From: Mucilaginibacter flavus
GTDB taxonomy: Bacteria > Bacteroidota > Bacteroidia > Sphingobacteriales > Sphingobacteriaceae
DNA length: 64,000 nt
NCBI RefSeq assembly: GCF_030409315.1
Contig: NZ_JAUFPS010000041.1
Coordinates: forward strand, 248,001 to 312,000
Reading direction: 5' to 3'
Shown: positions 8,111 to 17,083 of the stretch, one piece after another
How the letters are laid out: each line of letters begins with the position of its first letter
Position numbering within the stretch: the stretch's first letter is position 1
Translations under genes and position numbers: made by a program
The notes under the pieces: model-generated
Database searches by the model: none
Seen by the model: only the letters and a program-made list of their open reading frames with translations
Told to the model about the DNA's origin: nothing

Positions 8111-8686
8111 ATGAGGAAAATTCAACTTATTGTTCTGTTACTTATCCCGGCTATATATTTCCAAAGCTGTAAAAAAGACGTTGTTACTTCTGCTTCTACC
8201 ACATCTGATAAAATTCTGGCTGCAAACATCAACGGTGTTGAATGGTATCCTGATACGGTAACGGCCAGGATTTCTTATAATGCCACAACTAAAGTAAAAA
8301 CCTTTTCAGTTTTTGGTTCTGTTGATTTTAAACAGGTTAGATTTAGCCTCAATGTGCCCAATAGTACTAATACCAACAGTTTTCCGGTAGCTACCGTTTT
8401 TAAGGTTGACGACACAGGCAAACTAAATATGGCTTACTACACTTTGCAAAGAAATGATGCCGGTCAGTATGTTTATGTACAAACGGGTACTGTAGAAAAC
8501 GGCTCGGGTACGGCAACCATTACATCAATAGATACCGTTAAAAAGGTAATAACAGGCACTTATTCATTTACCTCAAAAAAGGTTAATTATGATGCCAACG
8601 GTAATTATGTTTCGATAGAAATAGCACAAATCTTATTAGGTACTTTTGATAACCTGCCCTATACATTCGGCGATGACGGTCAATAA
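8111..8686 (+). CDS. Hypothetical lipoprotein (possibly DUF6252-like)
   Basis: 191 aa from the ATG at 8111. MRKIQLIVLLLIPAIYFQSC is a clear lipoprotein signal with Cys at residue 20. The open frame runs 41 codons upstream, but that stretch is not signal-like. The mature region begins with a Ser/Thr linker, then ILAANINGVEWYPDTV, reminiscent of Bacteroidota lipoproteins whose beta-sandwich starts with a NGVEW motif (DUF6252), followed by alternating strands. Family assignment is tentative. A strong hairpin terminator follows. Confidence 0.75.
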   Translation: MRKIQLIVLLLIPAIYFQSCKKDVVTSASTTSDKILAANINGVEWYPDTVTARISYNATTKVKTFSVFGSVDFKQVRFSLNVPNSTNTNSFPVATVFKVDDTGKLNMAYYTLQRNDAGQYVYVQTGTVENGSGTATITSIDTVKKVITGTYSFTSKKVNYDANGNYVSIEIAQILLGTFDNLPYTFGDDGQ

Positions 8687-8700
8687 TTGATAGCAATATT

Positions 8701-8750
8701 ATTAAAGTAAAGGCCCCTCTGCCATATGGCAAAGGGGCTTTTACTTTAAT
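8701..8750 (+). terminator. Intrinsic terminator
   Basis: 18-bp stem with a single G-U pair (8701-8718 with 8733-8750), 14-nt loop. It lies 14 nt after the lipoprotein stop codon. Confidence 0.9.
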
Positions 8751-8851
8751 AATAGAAATTGTATTAACGGTTAATATCGCCATTGGGTATTTGAGAACGA
8801 CTTGATAATCACAAATTATGCCTAATATGCGTTACCAAAACTATTGTGACC

Positions 8852-9355
8852 ATGTACAGCAAGCAACCGCTTAACCTCGATCCAAAAAGTATTTTACGAT
8901 CAACCACTATCATTTATTTTGCGCTGCTGGCCGGGCAGTTGATGTTTGTCGCGGTTACTTTTTTTGTAAATACCAATGCCATTTACCTTGACCTGGCAAA
9001 TTCGGCAAAATATAACCTGTTTTATTTTGTACCAGCTTTTGCAATTTGTTGCGCGTTCGCAGGGATCTTTATTTTTAAAAAGCTAACATCGGGCTACGTG
9101 CAAAAAGCTGTCGACGGAAATTATTCTCTGGCAGAAAAGCTAAGGCTTTTTCAATCGGCGATAATCGTAAGGTCGGCGCTGTTTGAAGGAGCAGCGTTAT
9201 TTGCCATTGTGAATTTCCTGCTTACCGGCAACCTGTTTTTTATAATTATAGCGGTTTGTTTAATGGTTATTTATTTATCGCTAAGGCCTACTGTGGCTGT
9301 TGTTGCAGATACCCTTCAATTGAGTTATGAAGAGAAACTGGAGCTTGAACGATAA
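8852..9355 (+). CDS. Hypothetical integral membrane protein
   Basis: 167 aa from the ATG at 8852; a GTG two codons upstream is the alternative. Four hydrophobic segments (about residues 18-42, 55-75, 105-122 and 126-146) predict four helices, with a charged loop (KLTSGYVQKAVDGNYSLAEKLRLFQ) between the second and third. Family not recognised; this layout is common in small Bacteroidota membrane proteins. Its last 31 bp overlap, tail to tail, the end of the minus-strand oxygenase gene. Confidence 0.8.
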   Translation: MYSKQPLNLDPKSILRSTTIIYFALLAGQLMFVAVTFFVNTNAIYLDLANSAKYNLFYFVPAFAICCAFAGIFIFKKLTSGYVQKAVDGNYSLAEKLRLFQSAIIVRSALFEGAALFAIVNFLLTGNLFFIIIAVCLMVIYLSLRPTVAVVADTLQLSYEEKLELER

Positions 9356-10119
9356 GGATTATCCATATTGATGATTTGCGCTTTGTGAGTAGTAGGCAAC
9401 AGGGCATTGCGCAAAAAAGCTTCTACTTTAATTAATCGTAAAAATTTATAGCCCCAAATTACCAGTTGCAACCATGGTAGACGGCCTAAGTTAAGCCGCT
9501 CATGCACCGCTTTTGGGGTAACTAACAGTTGGGCCTGCTTTAATACGCGGTAGCGAGGGGTGCCAAGGTGTTTTTTATATTGGTGATAAAGGTCGATGGT
9601 GAAATCGCTGCTGATTAAGTCCTGTTGTAAATGTTCCTGTCGCATTCGCAGGTATTGCTTGTAATTTGCCGGCAAACCAGCCAAATGCATCCGCATACCA
9701 ACATTATTAAATACCTTAAAAGTTTCTTCTTTTTCTGTTTCGCTAAGTTTATGTTCCAGTAATTCATAGGAACGGATGGATAAGTCGATCAGCAAAAACA
9801 AAACATCCCTGTACGCCCAATCCGGAATTTGCGAACCCCGGCTGTTTTCAACACCTTTATGAATCATGTTGATCCTGTCTATCGCTTTAAAAGCATTCTC
9901 CTCGCTCGAAAAAATGATCTGTCTGGAATATTCAACTGTCGAAAATAATCGCCTCAAAGGGTCGGCTGGTAACTTGCCGGTAAAGTACAGCCAGTCTACC
10001 GCTTTGTTTAACGCAAATTCGGCCGCGGCACCTGCGAAAATAAATAGTATAGTATCGGCCTTGCCCCAAATTTTTCGCACTATCGAATCTTGGTTTACAA
10101 AATATTTCACTTCGCTCAT
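9325..10119 (-). CDS. MpaB-type oxygenase (DUF2236 family)
   Basis: 264 aa. Recognised by ILFIFAGAAAEFALNKAVDWLYFTGKLPADPLRRLFSTVEY near the N-terminus, followed by the IHKGVENSRG and AYRDVLFLLIDLSIRSYELL segments of the DUF2236 / MpaB / latex-clearing-protein superfamily. Characterised members bind haem and cleave carbon-carbon bonds with oxygen; the substrate here is unknown. Its ATG overlaps the stop of the upstream DUF2809 gene by 4 nt, so the two are translationally coupled. Confidence 0.83.
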   Translation of the reverse strand: MSEVKYFVNQDSIVRKIWGKADTILFIFAGAAAEFALNKAVDWLYFTGKLPADPLRRLFSTVEYSRQIIFSSEENAFKAIDRINMIHKGVENSRGSQIPDWAYRDVLFLLIDLSIRSYELLEHKLSETEKEETFKVFNNVGMRMHLAGLPANYKQYLRMRQEHLQQDLISSDFTIDLYHQYKKHLGTPRYRVLKQAQLLVTPKAVHERLNLGRLPWLQLVIWGYKFLRLIKVEAFLRNALLPTTHKAQIINMDNPYRSSSSFSS

Positions 10120-10511
10120 ACGTTGCTAATTTCTGTTTTACCTGTTTGCAGTTTTATTTTTTCGATGCCTACTACCAATGCTATACCGAGCGTATAGCAA
10201 CAAATATCTGTCCACGAAAAGGAAGTCCCCAATATTAAGGCCGCGGGAGTGGAGTGCTGTAAGCCCAGTAGTTTGATCAGATGGAAATATTGTGTTATCT
10301 CTACCACATAGGCAACGCAAAGAACCACGATAGCAACGGGTAAAAATGCCTTGTTTAAAAAGCTTTTAATAAAGCAGTAAAGCAATATTACTACCAAAAA
10401 ATCGCCGCCATAAGGTCTTATTAGCTTGTCGTGCATGTATTTACCAATTAAACACTCTGCTGTGAAAAGTATAATGGTTAAGATAAAATAGCTTCTGTGA
10501 AATTTAAACAT
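10116..10511 (-). CDS. DUF2809 membrane protein
   Basis: 131 aa with about four transmembrane helices. The sequence RPYGGDFLVVILLYCFIKSFL and the C-terminal STPAALILGTSFSWTDICCYTLGI match the DUF2809 family, whose function is unknown. It overlaps the MpaB-type gene by 4 nt (ATGA). The 80-bp region upstream carries a perfect 19-bp palindrome that probably binds a regulator. Confidence 0.88.
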   Translation of the reverse strand: MFKFHRSYFILTIILFTAECLIGKYMHDKLIRPYGGDFLVVILLYCFIKSFLNKAFLPVAIVVLCVAYVVEITQYFHLIKLLGLQHSTPAALILGTSFSWTDICCYTLGIALVVGIEKIKLQTGKTEISNV

Positions 10512-10516
10512 AAAAG

Positions 10517-10535
10517 TACTTTGTTTAACAAAGTA
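10517..10535. promoter_or_regulatory. Perfect 19-bp palindrome, candidate operator
   Basis: TACTTTGTT, one T, then the exact complement (10517-10525 / 10527-10535). A third TACTTTG half-site lies at 10549-10555. It sits in the 80-bp gap between the divergent DUF2809 and acetyltransferase genes, where a dimeric repressor could cover both promoters. No regulator gene is adjacent. Confidence 0.55.
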
Positions 10536-10580
10536 AATAATAATATTTTACTTTGACAATAGGGTAGTAACCCATTGTGA

Positions 10581-10588
10581 TATATTTG
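10581..10588 (+). promoter_or_regulatory. Candidate -7 element (TATATTTG) 3 nt before an ATG
   Basis: Matches TAnnTTTG. If used, the transcript would start at or next to the ATG at 10592, leaving almost no leader. It could equally be chance in AT-rich DNA. Confidence 0.3.
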
Positions 10589-10591
10589 AAT

Positions 10592-11155
10592 ATGCAAAAA
10601 ACAGAACTTGAAAAGATGGTGGCCGGCGAACTTTACGATGCCGGTGATGCCGAACTGGTTGCCGGTCGTTCAAAAGCCCGTCGGCTTTTTATGCAATATA
10701 ATGCCATTAGTTATGATGATAGAGAGGGTAGGCGTGCTATTTTAAAAGACTTGCTTGGCGGGTTTACGAACGCTATTGATATTCAATCGCCGTTTTACTG
10801 CGATTATGGCTTTAATATTTTTGCGGGCGATAACCTGTTTCTGAATTTTAATTGCATCATTTTAGATTGCGCTAAGGTAACTTTTGGCGATAACGTCTTT
10901 TTGGCCCCTAATGTGCAACTGTATACTGCTTATCATCCCGTCATCGCATCAGAACGAATTAAAGGGCCTGAATACGCTGCACCGATAACCATAGGCAATA
11001 ACGTTTGGCTGGGCGGCGGTGTAATTGTATGCCCGGGTGTAACTATCGGCGATAACACCACTATTGGGGCGGGGAGCGTGGTTACTAAAGATATCCCGGC
11101 CAATGTAGTGGCTGTTGGCAATCCGTGCCGTGTGATTAAGAAGATTGAACCATAA
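10592..11155 (+). CDS. Sugar O-acetyltransferase (maltose/galactoside acetyltransferase type)
   Basis: 187 aa from the ATG at 10592; MQKTELEKMVAGELYD is the usual beginning of the family and a GTG five codons upstream is less likely. The N-terminal Mac domain (residues 1-~55) is followed by the left-handed beta-helix with hexapeptide repeats; the conserved NLFLNFNCIILD, PNVQLYTAYHP (catalytic His) and VTIGDNTTIGAGSVVTKDIP are present. It transfers acetyl from acetyl-CoA to the 6-OH of sugars as a cytosolic trimer. Confidence 0.93.
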   Translation: MQKTELEKMVAGELYDAGDAELVAGRSKARRLFMQYNAISYDDREGRRAILKDLLGGFTNAIDIQSPFYCDYGFNIFAGDNLFLNFNCIILDCAKVTFGDNVFLAPNVQLYTAYHPVIASERIKGPEYAAPITIGNNVWLGGGVIVCPGVTIGDNTTIGAGSVVTKDIPANVVAVGNPCRVIKKIEP

Positions 11156-11223
11156 ATATTAGCTGTCGGAGTTTTTAAATAACCATTCCTTATTTTTAAT
11201 AAACGGCATCAATACAGTGTATT

Positions 11224-11634
11224 ATGGATAACTCAGCCAACAGACTTCCATTCAATATTAACGGAGTTGCACCGTACATTCATGTTTTTGATATGCCGGT
11301 GGCGCTGGCTTTTTATAGGGATGTGCTCGGCTTTTCGATTAAATATTCATCAGGAGAGGGTTATGACGTTGATTGGGTATTGTTGCAGCTTAATGATATT
11401 GAATTTATGCTCAATACAGCCTATGAAAAGGCAAACCGACCAGCCGCGCCCAATCCATTGAGGATTGACTCGCATGGAGATATAACCTTCTATTTCGGCT
11501 GCCGGGAAACTGACGCTTTATATGCACATCTGCAAAACAAGGGAATTAAAGCTACCGGGCCTTTTATAACCACCTATGGCTGGAAAGCTATTTATTTGAA
11601 AGATTCCGATGGCTATCAGCTTTGTTTTCATTAG
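11224..11634 (+). CDS. VOC (glyoxalase/bleomycin-resistance-like) family protein
   Basis: 136 aa. Two beta-alpha-beta-beta-beta modules of the vicinal oxygen chelate fold: APYIHVFDMPVALAFYRDVLGF at the start and DITFYFGCRETDALYAHLQNKG followed by ATGPFITTYGWKAIYLKDSDGYQLCFH. His and Glu metal ligands are only partly evident, so it may be a binding rather than an enzymatic member. Substrate unknown. Monocistronic. Confidence 0.87.
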   Translation: MDNSANRLPFNINGVAPYIHVFDMPVALAFYRDVLGFSIKYSSGEGYDVDWVLLQLNDIEFMLNTAYEKANRPAAPNPLRIDSHGDITFYFGCRETDALYAHLQNKGIKATGPFITTYGWKAIYLKDSDGYQLCFH

Positions 11635-11731
11635 CCGGTGGAGGTTTAGTAAACCTTTGAAAAACATAGGTCGTCACCCAGCCATCAAACCAAATTTTTC
11701 ATTATCTTCACGCATCACCACACTGTTTGCA

Positions 11732-13948
11732 ATGAAGAAAACTCTTACACTCGGCCTACTGGCTTTATCAGCCACCACTTTCGCGCAGCAAAAAACATTA
11801 ATGGGTTTTACCCCGGCATCATCGGCTAAGCAACTGGCCGCCGAGAAAACATTCGACGAGGGCCTGAGCGCCCAACGGATTGGGCAAACCATTAAAGATC
11901 TTTCGGCATTTCCGCATAATGTGGGTTCGCCGGGCAGTAAAGCGGTTGCCGAAAAAATACTGGCAATGTATAAAAGCTATGGTTTGGATGCGCATATTGA
12001 AACCTACACCGTATTGTTCCCAACGCCTAAAACCAGGGTGTTGGAACTTACCGGCCCAAATACTTATACTGCCTTGTTGAAAGAACCAGCCTTACAGCAG
12101 GATGCTACATCGGGGCAGCCTAACCAATTACCTACCTACAACGCATGGAGTGCCGATGGTGATGTAAGCGGACAGCTGGTGTTTGTAAATTATGGCTTGC
12201 CCAGTGATTATGAAAAACTGGCGGCGATGGGTATTGATGTAAAAGGGAAAATAGTTATTGCCAAGTATGGTCGTTCATGGCGTGGAATTAAGCCTAAGGT
12301 TGCTTATGAGCACGGCGCTGTTGGCTGTATCATTTATTCCGATCCGGCAGATGATGGCTATTCGGCGGGTGATGTGTACCCTAAAGGCGCTTATAAAAAC
12401 GAATTTGGTGTGCAGCGCGGTTCGGTGATGGATATGGTTATCTATCCCGGCGATCCGTTGACACCTGGTGTTGGTGCTACCAAAGATGCCAAACGCCTGG
12501 AGAGAAAAGACGCGGTTACGATATTAAAAATTCCGGTGCTTCCTATTAGTTACCATGACGCCCAGCCGCTGCTTGCCGCTTTAGATGGCCCGGTCGTTCC
12601 TGAAGGCTGGAGCGGTTCTTTGCCTATTACTTATCATGTTGGCGGCGGTAAGGCAATTGTACATCTTAAAACGGAATTTAATTGGGATCTGGTGCCAGCT
12701 TATGATGTTATCGCTAAAATTAAAGGAGCAGTTTATCCTGATGAATGGGTAATGCGTGGCAACCATCACGATGCCTGGGTAAATGGTGCTAACGACCCGA
12801 TAAGCGGACAAGCCGCCATGATTGAAGAAGCAAAAGCTTTGGGCGATTTGCTTAAAACAGGCTGGAAACCTAAACGTAGCATTGTTTACTGCTCCTGGGA
12901 CGGCGAAGAACCCGGTTTATTAGGTTCAACCGAGTACGCCGAGGGACACGATAAAGAATTACAGCAAAAAGCGGTGGTTTATATCAATTCAGATAGTAAT
13001 GCGCGCGGCTTTTTAGGCGCGGGCGGCTCACAGGCGCTTGAAAGTTTAATTGACGAGGTCACCCAGGGCGTAACTGATCCGCAAACCAAAGTAAGTGTGT
13101 TCGATAGGAAAAAGGCCATGAAATTGGTAAATGCTAAATCAACCGGGGATAAAAAAGAGATACTGGAAAGCAAAGGCGAAAAGTTGGAAGCCCTGGGTTC
13201 AGGTTCTGATTTTTCGGCTTTTCTGCAACATTTAGGTATCCCTACACTTGATTTTGGCTTTGGTGGCGAAGATGGTGGCGGTGAGTATCATTCTATTTAC
13301 GATTCTTTTGATGATTATACCCGCTTTAAAGATTCCAATTTTGCTTATGGTGTAGCCTTAAGCGAAACCGCCGGTCACACCGTGTTGCGTATGGCCGATG
13401 CAGATGTTTTACCTTTTGATTTTCGCAGTTTACAGGCTACCATCAGTAAATATGCTACCGAGCTTACCAAACTGACCGATGATGCCCGTGAGGCCACCAA
13501 AATTGATAACCAATTGATTAAAGCCAACTCCTATAATCTTGCTGCCGATCCGACAGTGCAGTTCAAGGCGCCCGTGGCAAAAGATACCGTTCCGCCGATA
13601 GATTTTAAACCGCTTACAGGCGCGCTGGATTCCCTGAAAAAGAGTGCCGATAAACTGGCCGTTTACTGGAGCGCATCAGTATTAAAAGATGGCGACCACG
13701 ATAAACTGAATAAACTACTTTACCAGGCCGAGCAACAATTACTTACCGTAGAAGGCCTGCCTCGCCGCGGCTGGTATAAACACACCATTTACGCTCCTGG
13801 TTTTTACACCGGCTATGGCGTTAAAACTGTACCTGGTATCCGCGAAGCTATAGAGCAACGCAATTGGGCGGAGGTTAAGGAACAGATTGGCGTGGTTGCG
13901 GGGAGGATTAACGCTTTGGCCAATTATTTGACGGCGGGAGCGAAGTAA
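11732..13948 (+). CDS. M28 family zinc aminopeptidase (glutamate carboxypeptidase II-like)
   Basis: 738 aa from the ATG at 11732, which starts a signal peptide (MKKTLTLGLLALSATTFAQQ); the longer frame reads into the VOC gene. Order: N-terminal segment, PA domain insertion (about residues 140-310), M28 zinc peptidase, C-terminal dimerisation-like helices. Metal ligands fit GCPII: HHDAWVNGANDPISG (about 345-359), DGEEPGLLG with the catalytic Glu pair (about 390), SDSNARG and EYHSIYDSFDDY. Secreted or periplasmic, releasing amino acids from peptides. Starts 97 nt after the VOC gene stop. Confidence 0.93.
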   Translation: MKKTLTLGLLALSATTFAQQKTLMGFTPASSAKQLAAEKTFDEGLSAQRIGQTIKDLSAFPHNVGSPGSKAVAEKILAMYKSYGLDAHIETYTVLFPTPKTRVLELTGPNTYTALLKEPALQQDATSGQPNQLPTYNAWSADGDVSGQLVFVNYGLPSDYEKLAAMGIDVKGKIVIAKYGRSWRGIKPKVAYEHGAVGCIIYSDPADDGYSAGDVYPKGAYKNEFGVQRGSVMDMVIYPGDPLTPGVGATKDAKRLERKDAVTILKIPVLPISYHDAQPLLAALDGPVVPEGWSGSLPITYHVGGGKAIVHLKTEFNWDLVPAYDVIAKIKGAVYPDEWVMRGNHHDAWVNGANDPISGQAAMIEEAKALGDLLKTGWKPKRSIVYCSWDGEEPGLLGSTEYAEGHDKELQQKAVVYINSDSNARGFLGAGGSQALESLIDEVTQGVTDPQTKVSVFDRKKAMKLVNAKSTGDKKEILESKGEKLEALGSGSDFSAFLQHLGIPTLDFGFGGEDGGGEYHSIYDSFDDYTRFKDSNFAYGVALSETAGHTVLRMADADVLPFDFRSLQATISKYATELTKLTDDAREATKIDNQLIKANSYNLAADPTVQFKAPVAKDTVPPIDFKPLTGALDSLKKSADKLAVYWSASVLKDGDHDKLNKLLYQAEQQLLTVEGLPRRGWYKHTIYAPGFYTGYGVKTVPGIREAIEQRNWAEVKEQIGVVAGRINALANYLTAGAK

Positions 13949-13972
13949 ATATTATCATGATCCGGAAATAAA

Positions 13973-14425
13973 ATGAATAAATATGATGCCGTAAAACAGC
14001 TGATTGAAGCCAATAGTGGCGATATTAATTTGGGCGAATATGGAGCAGGCGACGGCCCCTCACAGTCACAGATAGCAATTGTGCAGAAGCTTTTGGGCGT
14101 CACTTTTCCACCTTCTTACATTTGGTGGCTAAATAATTATGGAGGGGGAGAAATTAAAGGTGAAGAAATATTCAGTATTTATGAGACTCCGGGAATTTCC
14201 GGAGGTGATATTGTTTATGTTAATGAACTTAACAGGGAAAATGGTTTGATTAACACCAGTCAACTTGTTATACAATATAGCGATTTAAATGGAATATTTT
14301 TCTTTGACTTGTCGCATCCCGATTTAGATGGCGAGTACGAGGTATATAATAACCCATCGGAACCCAGAAAGTATGCTCATGATTTTCTCGATTTTTTGGA
14401 AAGAAGAATCACAGATAAATATTAA
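13973..14425 (+). CDS. SMI1/KNR4 (SUKH) family protein
   Basis: 150 aa. The pattern GPSQSQIAIVQKLLGVTFPPSYIWWLNNYGGGEIKGEEIFSIY is the conserved core of the SUKH superfamily, followed by FFFDLSHPD and a C-terminal helix FLDFLERRI. Members include immunity proteins against polymorphic toxins, but others are housekeeping; no toxin gene is adjacent, so immunity is not claimed. Cytosolic. A repeat-rich block follows directly. Confidence 0.88.
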   Translation: MNKYDAVKQLIEANSGDINLGEYGAGDGPSQSQIAIVQKLLGVTFPPSYIWWLNNYGGGEIKGEEIFSIYETPGISGGDIVYVNELNRENGLINTSQLVIQYSDLNGIFFFDLSHPDLDGEYEVYNNPSEPRKYAHDFLDFLERRITDKY

Positions 14426-14444
14426 TCTAAGCATATAGGCGTAG

Positions 14445-14790
14445 TGGGGCTGAAAGCTGTAATTACTATGCTCAACTGGTTGAAATATAGCGCAGAAATA
14501 GATGTGGCACCTACGGAGCCAAAACATGAGTATTTATCTATGCTATAAACACGGGGCTACGCTGTAGCCTGTATTTTACAACTCCAGCGGAGTTTCGTGT
14601 TTATAGCTATCATGTCTCGTCCCGATTTTGGCTCCGTAGGTGCCACCTTTAACTCCCGCGAGGTTAGCGCAGCGTAACTCGTGGGTAAAACTGGAGGAGG
14701 CCTTTGGCTTCCGTTTACCTTGATGTAGTAGTGCAGCTGAAAGCTGCAACCATATTACCTCACGGGCTGAAAGCCCGCGGGAGGTAAAGT
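14445..14790. repeat. Composite palindromic repeat block (REP/MITE-like)
   Basis: The gene-free interval after the SUKH gene contains a perfect 21-bp inverted repeat (14504-14524 / 14626-14646) enclosing a second perfect 12-bp pair (14542-14553 / 14596-14607), which in turn encloses two small hairpins (14555-14569, 14580-14594). To its right lie two hairpins sharing the core GCTGAAAGC: 14733-14747 and 14763-14777, the latter extended by a 7-bp outer pair (14755-14761 / 14781-14787). The same core appears a third time at 14449-14457. No open frame fits. The structure resembles REP or MITE elements; no transposase is present in the window. Confidence 0.8.
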
Positions 14791-14801
14791 TCTAAATTCT
14801 T

Positions 14802-15911
14802 TTACTTAACCATCTTTTCGCAAATCTCCACCAAGTCATTAGCAATAGTTTTAAAACTCAAACTCCGTTCAAAATGCGCCAATACCGTAGCCGATAGTTT
14901 TGCGTGATTCATTCCCTGCAAGGCTTTTAAAGTATTGCCCAGCGCCTCAGCATCACCAACGTTGTATAAAAAGCCGTATTCGCCATTGGCGGTAATTTTT
15001 TGGTACGATGGGATATTGGTGACAACCGGGATGCAACCGCAGGCCATGGCTTCTAACAAGGCATAGCCGCTGCCTTCTTTATGGCTGCCAGATACGTAAA
15101 AATCTGCCGCGCTAAACCAGTAAGGCATATCGGCATTGGGGATTTTACCAACCAAAATAACAGCTTTAGATAAAACGGGGTTGCTTGCCAGTTTTTGTTC
15201 AATATCGGCAAGCAAGGTGTCGGTTTGATAGATCATATACAATTTGGCGTCGGCATTTGCGGCTAAATACTGTTCAAAACCATTAATTACCGTTAGCGGG
15301 TCCTTATTGGCGTTTAGGTGACCAGTCCAAATTAAATTGTTATCGCCTTTGACGCCGGTGTACATTTTGCTTACCTGCTTATCTATCGGTCTAAAACCGG
15401 TGGAGGCCTCTAAAATTTCGTGTACGTTGGCATTTGGCGCGAGGATTTTTTTTTGCTTCCAGATTTCCGCATTGCCATTCGATGTAAAGAAAAAAGCGTC
15501 GGCCATGCTACATGCTATTTTCTCCAGCCGGCCTTTAATTCCTTTGGAAGGCAATTCGCCATGGTGCTGAATAATAAGTTTGAACTTTTTACCGCAAAAC
15601 AGCCGTAAAAACATCACCTGAACCGGGAAAACCAGGCCTTGCACTATAACAACATCGGGCTTTAACCGCTTAATAAACCGGTGTGTTTTTAATGAAACCG
15701 ACCAGAATTTATTATCACCCTTAAAAAAATAATAGGGGATGTCATCCATGACTACGTGCTGTTCAAAACCAGCGTGTTTTACAAAAATAAAATCGAGTTT
15801 ATCTTTTAAGTATGATGCAAAACTTAGGGCAGGAGCATGATTGTCCAAAACATCGGTAGGTTTTGAATAATTTAAATGTGAATGGTAAATAAGGTCGACG
15901 ACTTTGATCAA
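14802..15911 (-). CDS. Glycosyltransferase family 4 protein
   Basis: 369 aa. The N-terminal Rossmann domain is of GT-B type (LKPDVVIVQGLVFPVQV, then IIQHHGELPSKGIKG), and the C-terminal nucleotide-sugar domain has LIWTGHLNANKDPLTVINGF and SGSHKEGSGYALLEAMACG, the E-x7-E motif of GT4. The only plausible start is a TTG at 15911, two nt after the stop of the amidohydrolase; no ATG lies nearby. It would transfer a sugar from an NDP-sugar to an unknown acceptor. Last gene of a three-gene minus-strand operon divergent from a radical SAM operon. Confidence 0.9.
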   Translation of the reverse strand: MIKVVDLIYHSHLNYSKPTDVLDNHAPALSFASYLKDKLDFIFVKHAGFEQHVVMDDIPYYFFKGDNKFWSVSLKTHRFIKRLKPDVVIVQGLVFPVQVMFLRLFCGKKFKLIIQHHGELPSKGIKGRLEKIACSMADAFFFTSNGNAEIWKQKKILAPNANVHEILEASTGFRPIDKQVSKMYTGVKGDNNLIWTGHLNANKDPLTVINGFEQYLAANADAKLYMIYQTDTLLADIEQKLASNPVLSKAVILVGKIPNADMPYWFSAADFYVSGSHKEGSGYALLEAMACGCIPVVTNIPSYQKITANGEYGFLYNVGDAEALGNTLKALQGMNHAKLSATVLAHFERSLSFKTIANDLVEICEKMVK

Positions 15912-15913
15912 GG

Positions 15914-17083
15914 TTAAAATATTTGTTGCTGTATAAACGTAAACGGAAAAGCAGCGTCTGGTAAATAAGACTGAATATCGTTTGTTAAAGCACCTAAATT
16001 CCCCTCAACGTACTTGTAGCTCTCCCCTAAATGAATGAGGCTAAACTGCTTTCCTTTAAGTTTAGCAACTAATTTAGGCAATAATTGCTGGTCGAACAGG
16101 CGGATGTTGCCATTGTGGATGATGAGTTGAATATCCGCCGGTTGTGTAGCGTAAAAAGCGTTTGGATCAACGGGTTTGCTTGCGGGTTTTACGATAACCA
16201 AATCGGCTGCTTTGCCGGCTGCAATTTCGCCGTTGTTGGTGTGCCAAACGCGGGCGGCGGTTTTATTGAGGGCTTCATAAAGTTCGATGTTATTTAGCAT
16301 GCCCGTATTCCTGGCCATACTAATATGATCCCAAATATTCCAGCTGCCTGTGAGGGTAGAATCGGTACCGAAGAGGATATTGCTAAAAGGTTTCAGCTTT
16401 TGAATAGCCGCCGTTTTGTTAAGCAGGTAATAATTTGATTGCGGGCACCACACAATCGCTTTAAAAAATGGAGCTTGCGCAGGAGTCATGGCCACGGCAT
16501 GAATGCCAATCAAATCCCTGCCAAGTTTATTCCACTTAATCAGGCTGTCAATCTCCTTAAAAGCTATTTCATCTGTACCCTCGCCCGTGTGGATCACCAC
16601 CGGCAATTTTCGTTTTAGCGGATTGTTGAGTTTCAGCTTCCATCGCTTTTCAAACGCGGCGGAATGCAGATCGTGTGTGTTTTCAATGATGTTGATGAGC
16701 GCGTTATCTACCCGTAATACTTCGCCATGATTTACAACTGTGGTAACGCCGCAAACCAGATTTTTATAGATTCCCCACAGTACACGCAGGTGTTGCGGTA
16801 CCTGTAATATAGCGGCTATTTCGGCCTTAAATTCTTTGTGAATGTAAGCGCCCCATTCGGTGTAGTTGTTATAAATTCGGTTTCCTAACTGTGGGAACAG
16901 GTTAAAATCAAGATGTTCATGAGAGTTGATCAGCCCGGGAAAAATGATGCAGTCGTCAAAATAGAGTTGCAGGTTGTCATCAGTCTCCAATTGTGCCGGG
17001 CTTATCGCCGCTATTTTAGCACCGGTAAGCCTTACGTTTACCAGTTGCCCGCTATCTGCCAGCCGAACATTTTGCAGTACCAT
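15914..17083 (-). CDS. Amidohydrolase family metal-dependent hydrolase
   Basis: 389 aa. Composite-domain start (VLQNVRLADSGQLVNVRLTGAKI), then the TIM-barrel metal centre: SHEHLDF (the usual HxH with Glu between), VVIHTGEGTDE, GIHAVAM and FGTDSTLTGS with the final Asp. A C-terminal AADLVIVKP strand closes the fold. Closest in outline to cytosine-deaminase / chlorohydrolase-like enzymes, which deaminate heterocycles or hydrolyse C-N bonds; the substrate is unknown. Its ATG shares one base with the stop of the upstream methyltransferase, so translation is coupled. Confidence 0.88.
   Translation of the reverse strand: MVLQNVRLADSGQLVNVRLTGAKIAAISPAQLETDDNLQLYFDDCIIFPGLINSHEHLDFNLFPQLGNRIYNNYTEWGAYIHKEFKAEIAAILQVPQHLRVLWGIYKNLVCGVTTVVNHGEVLRVDNALINIIENTHDLHSAAFEKRWKLKLNNPLKRKLPVVIHTGEGTDEIAFKEIDSLIKWNKLGRDLIGIHAVAMTPAQAPFFKAIVWCPQSNYYLLNKTAAIQKLKPFSNILFGTDSTLTGSWNIWDHISMARNTGMLNNIELYEALNKTAARVWHTNNGEIAAGKAADLVIVKPASKPVDPNAFYATQPADIQLIIHNGNIRLFDQQLLPKLVAKLKGKQFSLIHLGESYKYVEGNLGALTNDIQSYLPDAAFPFTFIQQQIF

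Noticed and set aside
13973..14425. Polymorphic-toxin immunity gene
   Set aside because: SUKH fold fits, but there is no toxin, Rhs or secretion gene in reach.
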